DNA from: an uncultured Lachnospiraceae bacterium
GTDB lineage: Bacteria > Bacillota > Clostridia > Lachnospirales > Lachnospiraceae
DNA length: 64,000 nucleotides
Direction of reading: 5' to 3'
Assembly: GCA_902779305.1 (NCBI GenBank)
Contig: CACZBD010000007.1
Location: 1 to 64,000, forward strand
The stretch's first letter is position 1; each line of letters opens with the position of its first letter. Made by a program: the position numbers and the translations under genes. Positions 1 to 6,578 of this stretch are shown piece after piece. The notes under the pieces were generated by a model that did no database searches, had not been told where the DNA came from, and saw only the letters and a program-made list of their open reading frames with translations.

Positions 1-192
1 GATGAAGCTGATAAGAGAAAAACTCTTCTGTTCCTCACAGATAAAGCCAAAGAACTTAAAGAAGCTTATGACTCCGTATCCAATGAGATGGGGAATATTT
101 ATTATCGTGATTTTACGGATAAAGAGATTCTTCAGTTTGAAGAGTATCTTAACCGCATCAGGGTAAACCTTGAGGAATGGAGTGACAAATGA
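1..192 (+). CDS. MarR-type regulator, C-terminal fragment (5' end outside window)
   Basis: The window opens inside a frame that reads without a stop to a TGA at 190-192. The 63 visible residues are mostly charged helix (ending ...NLEEWSDK), as expected for the dimerisation end of a MarR-family winged-helix repressor. No DNA-binding part is visible. The stop overlaps the next start (ATGA), so the gene is translationally coupled to the radical-SAM pair. A MarR-like regulator in front of this pair matches the known 'radical SAM mobile pair' arrangement, which is the main support for the family call. It could be another small helical protein. Confidence 0.5.
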   Translation, partial: DEADKRKTLLFLTDKAKELKEAYDSVSNEMGNIYYRDFTDKEILQFEEYLNRIRVNLEEWSDK

Positions 193-887
193 GTATCTGT
201 ATTAAAGATCAGATTCAGAACATGAATCTTGTTATAGGGTGCACTGTTGGATGTCCGTACTGCTATGCCAGAAACAATACGAGGCGTTATCACATCATAG
301 ATGATTTTGAAAAGCCACAGTTTTTTCAAGGAAAGCTTCGTATGATGGAAAAGAAAAAGCCGCAGAATTTTCTGCTGACCGGCATGAGCGATCTCTCGGG
401 CTGGCATGAGGAATGGAGAGAGGAAGTCTTTAAAAAGATAGCAGAGAATCCTCAGCACCAGTTTCTTTTTCTTACCAAACGACCGGATCTTCTGTCTTTT
501 GAAACAGATCTTGATAATGCATGGTTTGGCGTTACAGTTACGAGAAAGTCTGAGTTATGGCGTATTGATGCACTGCGGAGCAATGTGAAGGCAAAAAAAT
601 ATCATGTTACCTTTGAGCCTTTGTTCGATGATCCGGGTAAGGTTGATCTTACAGGCATTGACTGGATTGTGGTGGGAACCATGACAGGTGCAAAGAGCAG
701 GACTGTTAAAACAGATCCCGGGTGGGCTTATTCATTGACAGAACAGGCTCATGAACTGAACATTCCTGTATTCTGGAAAGAAGATCTTGTTCCGATTATG
801 GGAGAAGAAATGATACAGGAAATGCCGGATGCTTTTAACAAAGTGCTGGAGGAACAGAGGATATGGAACAACCAGAAATCAAAGTAA
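189..887 (+). CDS. Radical SAM mobile pair protein A-like (DUF5131/gp37-like)
   Basis: This 232-residue protein has a CxxxCxxC cluster at Cys18, Cys22 and Cys25 (CTVGCPYCYA), which would bind a 4Fe-4S cluster and S-adenosylmethionine. A TIM-barrel-like body follows with the phrases LLTGMSDLSGWH and FLFLTKRP, typical of the DUF5131/gp37 subgroup. It starts within the stop of the preceding regulator and its end overlaps the next gene by 25 bp, so the three form one operon. The pairing of two small radical SAM proteins with a MarR regulator on mobile elements is recognised in annotation databases. The substrate is, to my knowledge, unknown. The family call is firm; no reaction is claimed. Confidence 0.8.
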   Translation: MSICIKDQIQNMNLVIGCTVGCPYCYARNNTRRYHIIDDFEKPQFFQGKLRMMEKKKPQNFLLTGMSDLSGWHEEWREEVFKKIAENPQHQFLFLTKRPDLLSFETDLDNAWFGVTVTRKSELWRIDALRSNVKAKKYHVTFEPLFDDPGKVDLTGIDWIVVGTMTGAKSRTVKTDPGWAYSLTEQAHELNIPVFWKEDLVPIMGEEMIQEMPDAFNKVLEEQRIWNNQKSK

Positions 888-1621
888 ATCATATAGAAAC
901 AAAAAGTGTAATGACAAAATCGAATACTCCTATTGGAGGATATTCGGTGAATCCCTATGTGGGGTGTCCCCATGCCTGTAAATACTGCTACGCATCTTTT
1001 ATGAAACGCTTTACAGGGCATACGGAGGAATGGGGAACTTTCATGGATGTGAAAGACTGGCCTGAAATAAAGAATCCAAAGAAGTATGCCGGCCAGAAGG
1101 TAATCATTGGAACAGTTACGGATGGTTATAATCCGCTAGAGGAAACATATAAAAATACAAGAAGACTTCTGGAAGAACTAAAGGACAGTGGTGCGGACAT
1201 ACTTATCTGCACAAAGTCAGACCTTGTACTAAGAGATCTGGATCTGCTAAAAGAGATCAATGAAAATAGCAGACTTACAGTATCATGGTCAATCAATACT
1301 CTCGATGAAGAGTTTAAAGATGATATGGATGCGGCAGTAAGCATAGAAAGAAGGCTTGCTGCAATGAAAGAGGTATATGCGGCAGGCATTCGTACAATTT
1401 GCTTCATTTCACCCGTGTTCCCGGGGATTACGGATATAGAAGCAATCATAGACAGGACAAAAGATCAGTGTGACCTTGTATGGCTTGAGAATCTGAATCT
1501 TCGCGGAGGTTTTAAGGCAGATATCATGAAATACATTTCAACAATCGTAGATTACTTTTACCACGAAGAAGTAAGAGGAACTGCCAATAGTGGAAAGAGA
1601 AATGTAATACATAATCCTTGA
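863..1621 (+). CDS. Radical SAM mobile pair protein B-like
   Basis: This 252-residue radical SAM protein has a CxxxCxxC motif at Cys35, Cys39 and Cys42 (GCPHACKYCYA) and a barrel with VIIGTVTDGYNPLE and ICTKSD segments, as in SplB-like/Rv2578c-type radical SAM enzymes. The start is an ATG just after GAGG inside the end of protein A, giving tight coupling. The stop lies 16 bp before the putative target duplication of the downstream insertion sequence, so the gene appears intact. It faces the MobC-like gene convergently across the IS. Its function is unknown; by analogy to the pair it acts together with protein A. Confidence 0.8.
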   Translation: MEQPEIKVNHIETKSVMTKSNTPIGGYSVNPYVGCPHACKYCYASFMKRFTGHTEEWGTFMDVKDWPEIKNPKKYAGQKVIIGTVTDGYNPLEETYKNTRRLLEELKDSGADILICTKSDLVLRDLDLLKEINENSRLTVSWSINTLDEEFKDDMDAAVSIERRLAAMKEVYAAGIRTICFISPVFPGITDIEAIIDRTKDQCDLVWLENLNLRGGFKADIMKYISTIVDYFYHEEVRGTANSGKRNVIHNP

Positions 1622-1636
1622 TGGAAGAATAAATTG

Positions 1637-1645
1637 GAAGATAAT
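1637..1645. repeat. Putative target-site duplication, left copy
   Basis: GAAGATAAT is present here and again at 3032-3040, directly after the right end of the IS256-type element. A 9-bp duplication suits the IS256 family (8-9 bp). Removing the element would restore a short convergent gap between the radical-SAM B gene and the MobC-like gene. Confidence 0.55.
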
Positions 1646-1655
1646 CGCACTAAGG

Positions 1656-1698
1656 CTCTCTGGCTCTGTCCATAAGAACAGAGTCAGAGAGATTTTTT
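1656..1698 (+). terminator. Intrinsic terminator at the IS left end
   Basis: The arms CTCTCTGGCTCTGT (1656-1669) and ACAGAGTCAGAGAG (1678-1691) form a 14-bp stem with one G-T pair, followed by six T residues. It would stop transcripts coming from the radical-SAM operon before they read antisense through the transposase. Confidence 0.75.
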
Positions 1699-1699
1699 A

Positions 1700-2941
1700 T
1701 TATTCAGGAAGTCTTCCTTCATACATGATTTGAAGTTCACCATAGACCTTACCCCAGTTTCGGATCGGCATGGTCCTTTTTTTTGTGGCTTCAAATGTTG
1801 AAAGGTATAGCGCTTTTAAAAGGGCCTGATCACTTGGAAATACACTCCGCTGACGGTTGAGCTTACGGTATGTAGCATTCAGGGATTCAATGCTGTTTGT
1901 AGTATAAATCAGAGTTCTCACATCGGCTGAGAATTTAAAGATGGGGGTAAGCGCATCCCAGTTGTCGTACCATCGGTTCATGGCTCGAGGGTATTTTTCT
2001 TCCCAAGTCGATTTCACACGATCCAGAGCTTTCCTGCCATCTTCTTCGGAAGGAGCGTTGTAAATCGCCTTCAGATCCTTGGCAAAGGCTTTTCTGTCCT
2101 TGTCAGGCACATATTTGAGGGTGTTACGCACCTGATGGACAAGGCATCTCTGATACTCTGTATTCGGGAAGGCAGTTGAAATGGCTTCCTTGATGCCCGA
2201 AAGACCATCGGCACATACGATGAGGATATCCTTTACGCCACGATTTTTCATTTCATTAAGGACGGAAAGCCAATACTTTGCACTTTCATTTTCACCGATC
2301 TGAATTGAAAGCACTTCCTTATGACCGCTACATGAGATGCCCAAGATGATATATGCAGCCAGTTTTCTGATGATACCATTATCCCTTACGGAATAGTGGA
2401 TGGCATCAATGAAAATGACCGGATAAACGTCCTCCAAAGGCCTATGCTGCCATTCCTCGATTTGAGGCAGTATTTTATCCGTCACGTCGGAGATAAAGCC
2501 TTCTGATGCCTCAAAACCATAGATGTCTTCAAGGGTATCGGAAATCTGGCGGGTGGTCATTCCCTTGGCATACATAGAAATGATCTTTTGGTCAATGTTT
2601 GAAATATCCTTCTGCCTCTTTTTAACAACCTGAGGCTCAAAGGATGATTTTCGGTCCTGTGGAACCTGGATGTCGAGACTGCCGAAGCTGGAGTTGACGC
2701 GTTTTGTCTTGTAGCCGTTACGGTAATCGTCGCTGTCATAACGTTCTGACTTCTGATATCCAAGATGATCGTCCATTTCGGCTTCCATCATTTCTTTGAT
2801 GGTACCACCTAAGAGATCCTTGAGAGCATCTTGTATGTCCTCTGCGGTTTCGATGTCATACTCCTGAAGGAGCTGTTGGATGATCTGACGCTTACCGTCT
2901 GTCATCTGGACTTTGTGTACGGGTTTCTTTTCTTTTGCCAT
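1700..2941 (-). CDS. IS256-family (Mutator type) transposase
   Basis: This 413-residue transposase catalyses cut-and-paste or copy-out transposition of the IS. The DDE triad is recognisable: Asp in VIFIDAIHYSVRD, Asp in VCADGLSG and Glu in NSIESLNATYRK. The N-terminal half carries the usual LLGGTIKEMMEAEMDDHLGY segment. Length is normal for the family and no frameshift is seen, so it is probably active. The start ATG at 2939-2941 sits 9 nt after an AGGAGG ribosome binding site, which lies inside a hairpin. Confidence 0.95.
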   Translation of the reverse strand: MAKEKKPVHKVQMTDGKRQIIQQLLQEYDIETAEDIQDALKDLLGGTIKEMMEAEMDDHLGYQKSERYDSDDYRNGYKTKRVNSSFGSLDIQVPQDRKSSFEPQVVKKRQKDISNIDQKIISMYAKGMTTRQISDTLEDIYGFEASEGFISDVTDKILPQIEEWQHRPLEDVYPVIFIDAIHYSVRDNGIIRKLAAYIILGISCSGHKEVLSIQIGENESAKYWLSVLNEMKNRGVKDILIVCADGLSGIKEAISTAFPNTEYQRCLVHQVRNTLKYVPDKDRKAFAKDLKAIYNAPSEEDGRKALDRVKSTWEEKYPRAMNRWYDNWDALTPIFKFSADVRTLIYTTNSIESLNATYRKLNRQRSVFPSDQALLKALYLSTFEATKKRTMPIRNWGKVYGELQIMYEGRLPE

Positions 2942-2948
2942 AATTAAA

Positions 2949-2982
2949 GGCCTCCTAAAGATTTATTTTATCTTAGGAGACC
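2949..2982 (-). promoter_or_regulatory. Hairpin sequestering the transposase ribosome binding site
   Basis: On the minus strand the leader reads GGTCTCCTAAGAT, then a 7-nt loop, then ATCTTTAGGAGGCC. The AGGAGG Shine-Dalgarno sequence is paired with TCTCCT. Only transcripts that start upstream of the hairpin would fold this way. The same logic is established for IS10 and IS50, where it protects against read-through activation. Whether transcripts from the IS's own promoter escape the hairpin cannot be told from sequence. Confidence 0.6.
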
Positions 2983-3031
2983 TCGTTCATACAGTGTTAT
3001 TAAATTTTTACAGAGATTTTTTCACAGACTC

Positions 3032-3040
3032 GAAGATAAT
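3032..3040. repeat. Putative target-site duplication, right copy
   Basis: Second copy of GAAGATAAT, immediately after the right end of the IS and immediately before the stop codon of the MobC-like gene. See the copy at 1637-1645. Confidence 0.55.
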
Positions 3041-3591
3041 TACCACAAACCGCGCTTGACTCGTTTTTTCTTTTCCGCCTTTCTTTTCCCAAGTACAGAT
3101 GTCATAACAATTATATGCTGATCTCGGATGGTCTCCATGAGGTCTATGATGCGTTCGACATCCTGTGGGAACACATTGTAAGTGTCTCTGCATACAGAAA
3201 CGATTCCTTCAATAGAAGAAACAAGACGGCCATAAATGGCGCTCATTTCATGCAGATCGCCAAATTCGATTCGATGGATCGTAAGATCTTTTCTGAGCAC
3301 GGCGTTGCGTACCCATGCTGTCGGATTGAGATGTAGTTCGGCGGCTTTCTTTTTTAGTAGCGCTGCATCTTTTCCATATAGACGGATATGTACGGACTCA
3401 TCCGAATCGCCATCAGTCACCTCCGCAACTGAAGGGTTATTCTCGAGCATCTCCTGCATGGCATCGGCGATCATAACCGAACAACAGGAACTTATGGTCA
3501 TATGTTCCGCTTTTGCCAGTTGTTCCACTCGACTTGCCAGTTCTTCCGATAAATAGACCTGAACACGTTTACTTACTTCTTGTTTTTCCAT
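3040..3591 (-). CDS. MobC-like relaxosome/ribbon-helix-helix protein
   Basis: A 183-residue basic protein. Residues about 5-45 (KRVQVYLSEELASRVEQLA) look like a ribbon-helix-helix DNA-binding domain. The later part (VHIRLYGKDAALLKKKAAELHLNPTAWVRNAVL, read as two adjoining parts) resembles bacterial mobilisation protein MobC, which helps a relaxase nick oriT. The ATG at 3589-3591 is preferred because GGAGG lies 8 nt before it; an ATG 15 nt upstream lacks a site. The hairpin-rich stretch upstream (3637-3787) is a natural oriT candidate. No relaxase gene is visible, so the element may be mobilised in trans or carry the relaxase left of the window. Confidence 0.6.
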   Translation of the reverse strand: MEKQEVSKRVQVYLSEELASRVEQLAKAEHMTISSCCSVMIADAMQEMLENNPSVAEVTDGDSDESVHIRLYGKDAALLKKKAAELHLNPTAWVRNAVLRKDLTIHRIEFGDLHEMSAIYGRLVSSIEGIVSVCRDTYNVFPQDVERIIDLMETIRDQHIIVMTSVLGKRKAEKKKRVKRGLW

Positions 3592-3636
3592 ACTTTTTTC
3601 CTCCATGATTCATTTTGAAAGGGGCTACCCGTAATA

Positions 3637-3787
3637 AAATCCGACAGGATTTACTGTTTCTCACCACCGGTGAGAAGGGTTTGGGCTTGCCCAACAATGG
3701 GTTATCAGGGGAACCCTGATCAAGCGATCGTGAGTCGTTTATGGCGAACGATCTCTGCTTGTTAACTCACATTTCAGGATTTCCTGA
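3637..3787. other. Cluster of six perfect short inverted repeats, candidate oriT
   Basis: Within 151 bp there are six hairpins: AAATCC/GGATTT (3637-3652), CTCACC/GGTGAG (3660-3674), TTGGGC/GCCCAA (3681-3694), ATCAGGG/CCCTGAT (3704-3720), GATCGT/ACGATC (3726-3753) and TCAGGA/TCCTGA (3774-3787). The gap 3592-4113 holds no convincing gene. Its position upstream of a MobC-like gene fits a transfer origin. An integrase or replication control region is an alternative. No nic consensus could be assigned. Confidence 0.5.
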
Positions 3788-4053
3788 CTCTAAGAAACGG
3801 AAAGTGTTTTGGAGGCGCGACTGGTTTTATTATGGATTTGTTTTCGCCCGGAACCTTTTTTCCTGATTGGAAGCAAAACAGGCGATTATGAAGACCGGAA
3901 ATCCCGTTTTGAAGCAGATCAGGTACTCCGCGATACCTTTTTTTCATTTACAAAAGGTTTTCCCGGTAACCTTTTGCGCTGCCCTGAACAAGACCGGGCA
4001 TTCAGAATGACCTTTAGGTGTCTTTGAAAAAGAAATCGGTCACATACATACCC

Positions 4054-4072
4054 TTTTTTCCGTTTCTTCGAT
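4054..4072 (+). repeat. 19-bp direct repeat, copy 1
   Basis: TTTTTTCCGTTTCTTCGAT occurs here and again at 4493-4511, flanking the small gene at 4114-4461. Both copies follow a TCTTTGAAAAA stretch, so the similarity extends imperfectly upstream. Confidence 0.7.
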
Positions 4073-4113
4073 TTGAGATAAGGACGATCATTTCGGAAAG
4101 GAGTGTGAGACAG

Positions 4114-4461
4114 ATGATCAAGATGACAATGAAAGATTCTTTATTGAAAGAATATCCACTGGCAGCAAAGCTGCTTCAGTCGTGCAGAAAGGATCGGGTG
4201 GATGAAGTGCTGGGAATTCTGGAGAGCCTGACAAGACAGACCGGGCTGGATCCGGATGACAGACTGAGCCTCGGGTATATGCGCAGAGGACTTGCGATCG
4301 GAAGACTGCGCGTGATCGAATCCGCAGATCCGGCGGGATCAAATCCTGCCAAAGGACAAAATGATCCGGAACAGGAAGAACCGGTAAATATATTTGGCAC
4401 TGATAATTCGGATACTGCACAATTCGATCATTCACCTGATATCTTTGGTATGAACTTTTGA
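4114..4461 (+). CDS. Small hypothetical protein of the mobile element
   Basis: A 115-residue acidic protein of no family I recognise. It begins MIKMTMKDSLLKEYPLAAKLL with a helical N-terminal two thirds (LLQSCRKDRVDEVLGILESL) and a low-complexity acidic tail rich in Pro, Asn and Asp. The ATG at 4114 follows GGAAAGGAG by about 10 nt, so upstream in-frame codons are not used. A strong terminator follows directly, and the gene lies just before the integrase. It is flanked by a 19-bp direct repeat. A recombination accessory or regulatory role is possible but unproven. Confidence 0.6.
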   Translation: MIKMTMKDSLLKEYPLAAKLLQSCRKDRVDEVLGILESLTRQTGLDPDDRLSLGYMRRGLAIGRLRVIESADPAGSNPAKGQNDPEQEEPVNIFGTDNSDTAQFDHSPDIFGMNF

Positions 4462-4470
4462 TTCTTTGAA

Positions 4471-4498
4471 AAAACCGGCACGGCGGTGCCGGTTTTTT
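4471..4498 (+). terminator. Intrinsic terminator after the small gene
   Basis: AAAACCGGCAC (4471-4481), loop GGCG, GTGCCGGTTTT (4486-4496) and a T run. A perfect 11-bp stem. It separates the small gene from the integrase; the A-rich left arm allows use in both directions. Confidence 0.85.
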
Positions 4499-4511
4499 CC
4501 GTTTCTTCGAT
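4493..4511 (+). repeat. 19-bp direct repeat, copy 2
   Basis: Identical to 4054-4072. It overlaps the T run of the terminator at 4471-4498 and lies 35 bp before the integrase start. Confidence 0.7.
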
Positions 4512-4546
4512 GCAGGAAACCGTAAACCCTGTTTCGAGGAAAAAAG

Positions 4547-5785
4547 ATGGAAGATACTGCACTTCGCGCTTTCGAAGGGATGCTGGATTGTGGTACAATT
4601 TCTTATGAGGAATTTGAGATTGTCCGAACAATTCAGATGAAAGGAAAAAGGGAAGAAATCAAGAGGCTCTTTAAGAACAACGGATACGAAGCCCAGTTCA
4701 AATTCATGTACTGTAAGAGTGACGAACGTTATAAACTTCGGATACCGGCTGCCTTAAGGACCAAGTACGATCTGAAAGCGGAATACAAACAGAAGAGCGA
4801 GAAAGAGGTCATTGATGCCATATATGCAGACCTTCATAAGCTGAACTTAAAGAGGCTGACGCTGAACGAGATCTTTGATATGTGGAAGCCGGTCCGTATC
4901 GAAAAGATACAGAAGAAAGACCGATCAATGCATACGGCCAGGAAGAACTTTGAGGTTTATGAAGCGCTTGTGCGGAGATCGGATCTTGGGAAAAAACAGT
5001 TCGTAAAGATTGGCTATCAGGATTTTGATGAGTTCTACAGCATGTGCGAAGGAAAACACATCAGTAAGTCCAGGGCCAATGAGGTCAAGACGACACTGAA
5101 CAAGGTCTGGGAATTTGGCAAGTCTTTGGGAATTGTGGAGATTAACTATTCCAAGGAATTCTTCTTAACGGACTATAAGTTCGCACCGAAGAGGCCACGT
5201 CCGATCAAGAATGCGGATGAGCGCGAGAGGTTGATCGAATACTATCTTTCCACGGATACGGTATACGGGTATGTATGTGCTCTGATGGAGTGCCTGAACT
5301 TAAGGATCTGTGAGATCAAGGCACTGAAGTGGTCGGATATCTTTCTCGATGATAACCTGATCTGTGTCAGTCACATGGTTGACCATGAAGGGGACTACCG
5401 TGACTTCACAAAGAACCATGACGATGAAGGCACACACTTCGTACCGATCTCGCCGAGAGCCCGGGAGATCCTTTTAAGGATCAAAAATAAGAACTACGGC
5501 TTTCGCGATGGCTTTGTATTCCTGGGCAAGAATGACAACTACATACTGACCCACGAGGTGAACATGAACATCCGGAGGGCATGTGAGGCTCTCGGGATCA
5601 ACAAGCACTTCACGACACACGACTGCAGAAGATATGCTGCGACAAATGCCGCCCTTGAAGGTATGTCCACGCCGGCCATGCAGATGGCTTTTGGATGGAA
5701 GGACCGGGACACGGCAGAAAAGTATATCCAGATTGCGGCTGCAAGAAAGGAACACCAGAGTGTGCTCGTGGACGTTCTCAATTAG
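4547..5785 (+). CDS. Tyrosine recombinase/integrase of element 1
   Basis: A 412-residue phage-type integrase with the order: short N-terminus, core-binding SAM-like domain (about residues 95-200), catalytic domain (about 215-400). Visible active-site parts are Arg in LNLRICEIKALKWSDI (near 252), the HxxR box in THDCRRYAA (near 358) and Tyr in RDTAEKYIQ (near 393). The start ATG follows GAGGAAAA. A tRNA-Glu-derived attachment repeat lies 193 bp downstream, and a degenerate copy begins 11 bp past the stop. It should insert and excise element 1 at the tRNA-Glu 3' end. It is only distantly similar to the second integrase at 30095. Confidence 0.93.
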   Translation: MEDTALRAFEGMLDCGTISYEEFEIVRTIQMKGKREEIKRLFKNNGYEAQFKFMYCKSDERYKLRIPAALRTKYDLKAEYKQKSEKEVIDAIYADLHKLNLKRLTLNEIFDMWKPVRIEKIQKKDRSMHTARKNFEVYEALVRRSDLGKKQFVKIGYQDFDEFYSMCEGKHISKSRANEVKTTLNKVWEFGKSLGIVEINYSKEFFLTDYKFAPKRPRPIKNADERERLIEYYLSTDTVYGYVCALMECLNLRICEIKALKWSDIFLDDNLICVSHMVDHEGDYRDFTKNHDDEGTHFVPISPRAREILLRIKNKNYGFRDGFVFLGKNDNYILTHEVNMNIRRACEALGINKHFTTHDCRRYAATNAALEGMSTPAMQMAFGWKDRDTAEKYIQIAAARKEHQSVLVDVLN

Positions 5786-5796
5786 AATCTGTGAAT

Positions 5797-5820
5797 GTTT
5801 CACGCGCAACTAATAGCGGA
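5797..5820 (+). repeat. Degenerate attachment-site copy
   Basis: The text GTTTCACGCGCAACTAATAG followed by CGGA matches the att repeat at 5974-5997 at all but a few positions (AACTAAT against AGCTCGT). It starts 11 bp after the integrase stop. It may be a decayed att site from an earlier insertion, or an integrase binding site copied from the tRNA end. Confidence 0.55.
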
Positions 5821-5978
5821 TTTTTTGGTGCCCCTGATGAAGGCCCTAAAAGGCCTGTGAATATGCGGCATTGCGGACTTTTTTTCAAAAAATGCAGTAA
5901 ATATGCCGTCTGGACCACATTTGGACCACGTTTTCAGGACATAAAAAAACCCACAAACGCAGTGTTCATGGGTGTTTC

Positions 5979-6004
5979 ACGCGCAGCTCGTAGCGGAATC
6001 GAAC
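5979..6004 (+). repeat. att direct repeat, left boundary of island 2
   Basis: 26 bp identical to 31431-31456, the 3' end of the tRNA-Glu gene plus a few flanking bases. Key parts are ACGCGCAGCTCG and TAGCGGAATCGAAC. Both copies are preceded by a GGACAT, A-run, hairpin-rich stretch, so this copy is also the right end of an element that once abutted the tRNA. Confidence 0.85.
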
Positions 6005-6094
6005 TTTTTTAATACGCTGGAAGAGGGCAAAACTGCCGAAGTAAGTTCTAAAAAAGACTGAAAATATCATAAGGAGGAAAGGAGATATGCTGGC

Positions 6095-6180
6095 GCTGAT
6101 TTTTTTCTTTTCTCTGAAATAGGGGTGCTGATTTATTGCTGACGTAAAATTGTCAGCAAAAAAATGCGCTGATTTTTATA
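6095..6180 (+). repeat. GCTGATTT repeats at island 2 left end, candidate integrase arm sites
   Basis: GCTGATTTTT-like units occur at 6095, 6127 and 6168, with an inverted GCTGAC/GTCAGC pair at 6138-6157. The same unit occurs twice in tandem at 31351-31370 beside the integrase. Repeats at both ends of an element fit arm-type integrase or excisionase binding sites. The stretch 6005-6203 contains no gene I can support. Confidence 0.5.
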
Positions 6181-6203
6181 TTATGTAAACTAAAAAACAA
6201 TGA

Positions 6204-6455
6204 TCATATACTGTCATCTGGTAACGTCTTACGATCGTAAATCACATCTTTCTCAGACGGAATATATCTGACAATATCCGCAATATTACAATTCAATATA
6301 GCACACAAATCATTAAGGGTTTTTGTTGAAACATGCTGATTATGTTTCAACCGGTAAATGGTAGAAGAAGATATACCATGACCATGCTTGCCTAAAGTGT
6401 ACCAATTCTCATTTCTTTCTTTTAAAAGATCCCAAAATGGCGAATAATCAATCAT
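6204..6455 (-). CDS. Cro/C1-type HTH regulator
   Basis: About 83 residues with a helix-turn-helix of the XRE class: WYTLGKHGHGISSSTIYRLKHNQHVSTKTLNDLCAIL (two segments, residues about 15-55), then DIVRYIPSE, typical of short YozG-like regulators. The start MIDYSPFW is preferred by family likeness, with GGAG just upstream; an ATG 18 nt earlier is an alternative (end 6473). It is divergent from the AAA+ operon. A CAAGTT/AACTTG inverted repeat (6479-6510) overlaps that operon's -35, so it probably controls the operon. Confidence 0.75.
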   Translation of the reverse strand: MIDYSPFWDLLKERNENWYTLGKHGHGISSSTIYRLKHNQHVSTKTLNDLCAILNCNIADIVRYIPSEKDVIYDRKTLPDDSI

Positions 6456-6478
6456 TTCTCCACACCAACACATTTTTT

Positions 6479-6536
6479 CAAGTTAATCATAAAATGTGTT
6501 CTGTAACTTGAATATATTCCTAAAAGCGAATATACT
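6479..6536 (+). promoter_or_regulatory. Promoter and candidate operator of the AAA+ operon
   Basis: TTGAAT (6508-6513), a 17-bp spacer and TATACT (6531-6536) form a good sigma-A promoter. CAAGTT (6479-6484) and AACTTG (6505-6510) make an inverted repeat overlapping the -35, a likely operator for the divergent HTH regulator. Confidence 0.6.
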
Positions 6537-6578
6537 TTTAATATATGAATACGTGGTTTCTAAGGAGAATACGAAGAA

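Larger units (their letters stand above)
1646..3031 (-). mobile_element. IS256-family insertion sequence
   Basis: The element is about 1.39 kb with one full-length Mutator-type transposase. The right end read inward begins GAGTCTGTGAAAAAATCTC, typical of clostridial IS256 relatives. The left end is less clear: a related stretch GGCTCTGTCC begins at 1662, while the 9-bp direct repeats would put the edge at 1646. A perfect GAAGATAAT flank on both sides favours 1646-3031. Insertion between two convergent genes broke neither. The exact left edge is uncertain. Confidence 0.7.
1..6004. mobile_element. Right end of integrative element 1 (left part outside window)
   Basis: From the window start to the att repeat at 5979-6004 the genes are a radical-SAM mobile pair, an IS, a MobC-like protein, a candidate oriT and an integrase placed beside the attachment repeat. 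This is the standard right-end layout of an integrative mobilisable or conjugative element. The left boundary and any conjugation genes would lie outside the window. Confidence 0.7.

Noticed and set aside
1646..3031. Clean terminal inverted repeats for the IS
   Set aside because: The right end is clear, but the left end matches only partly and at a position 16 bp inside the duplication-defined edge, so no exact inverted repeat is claimed.
3809..4027. 72-codon open frame next to the candidate oriT
   Set aside because: No ribosome binding site and odd composition; more likely noncoding.
5695..6012. 105-codon open frame crossing the integrase end and att repeat
   Set aside because: Starts inside the integrase in another frame and runs through the attachment repeat; chance frame.
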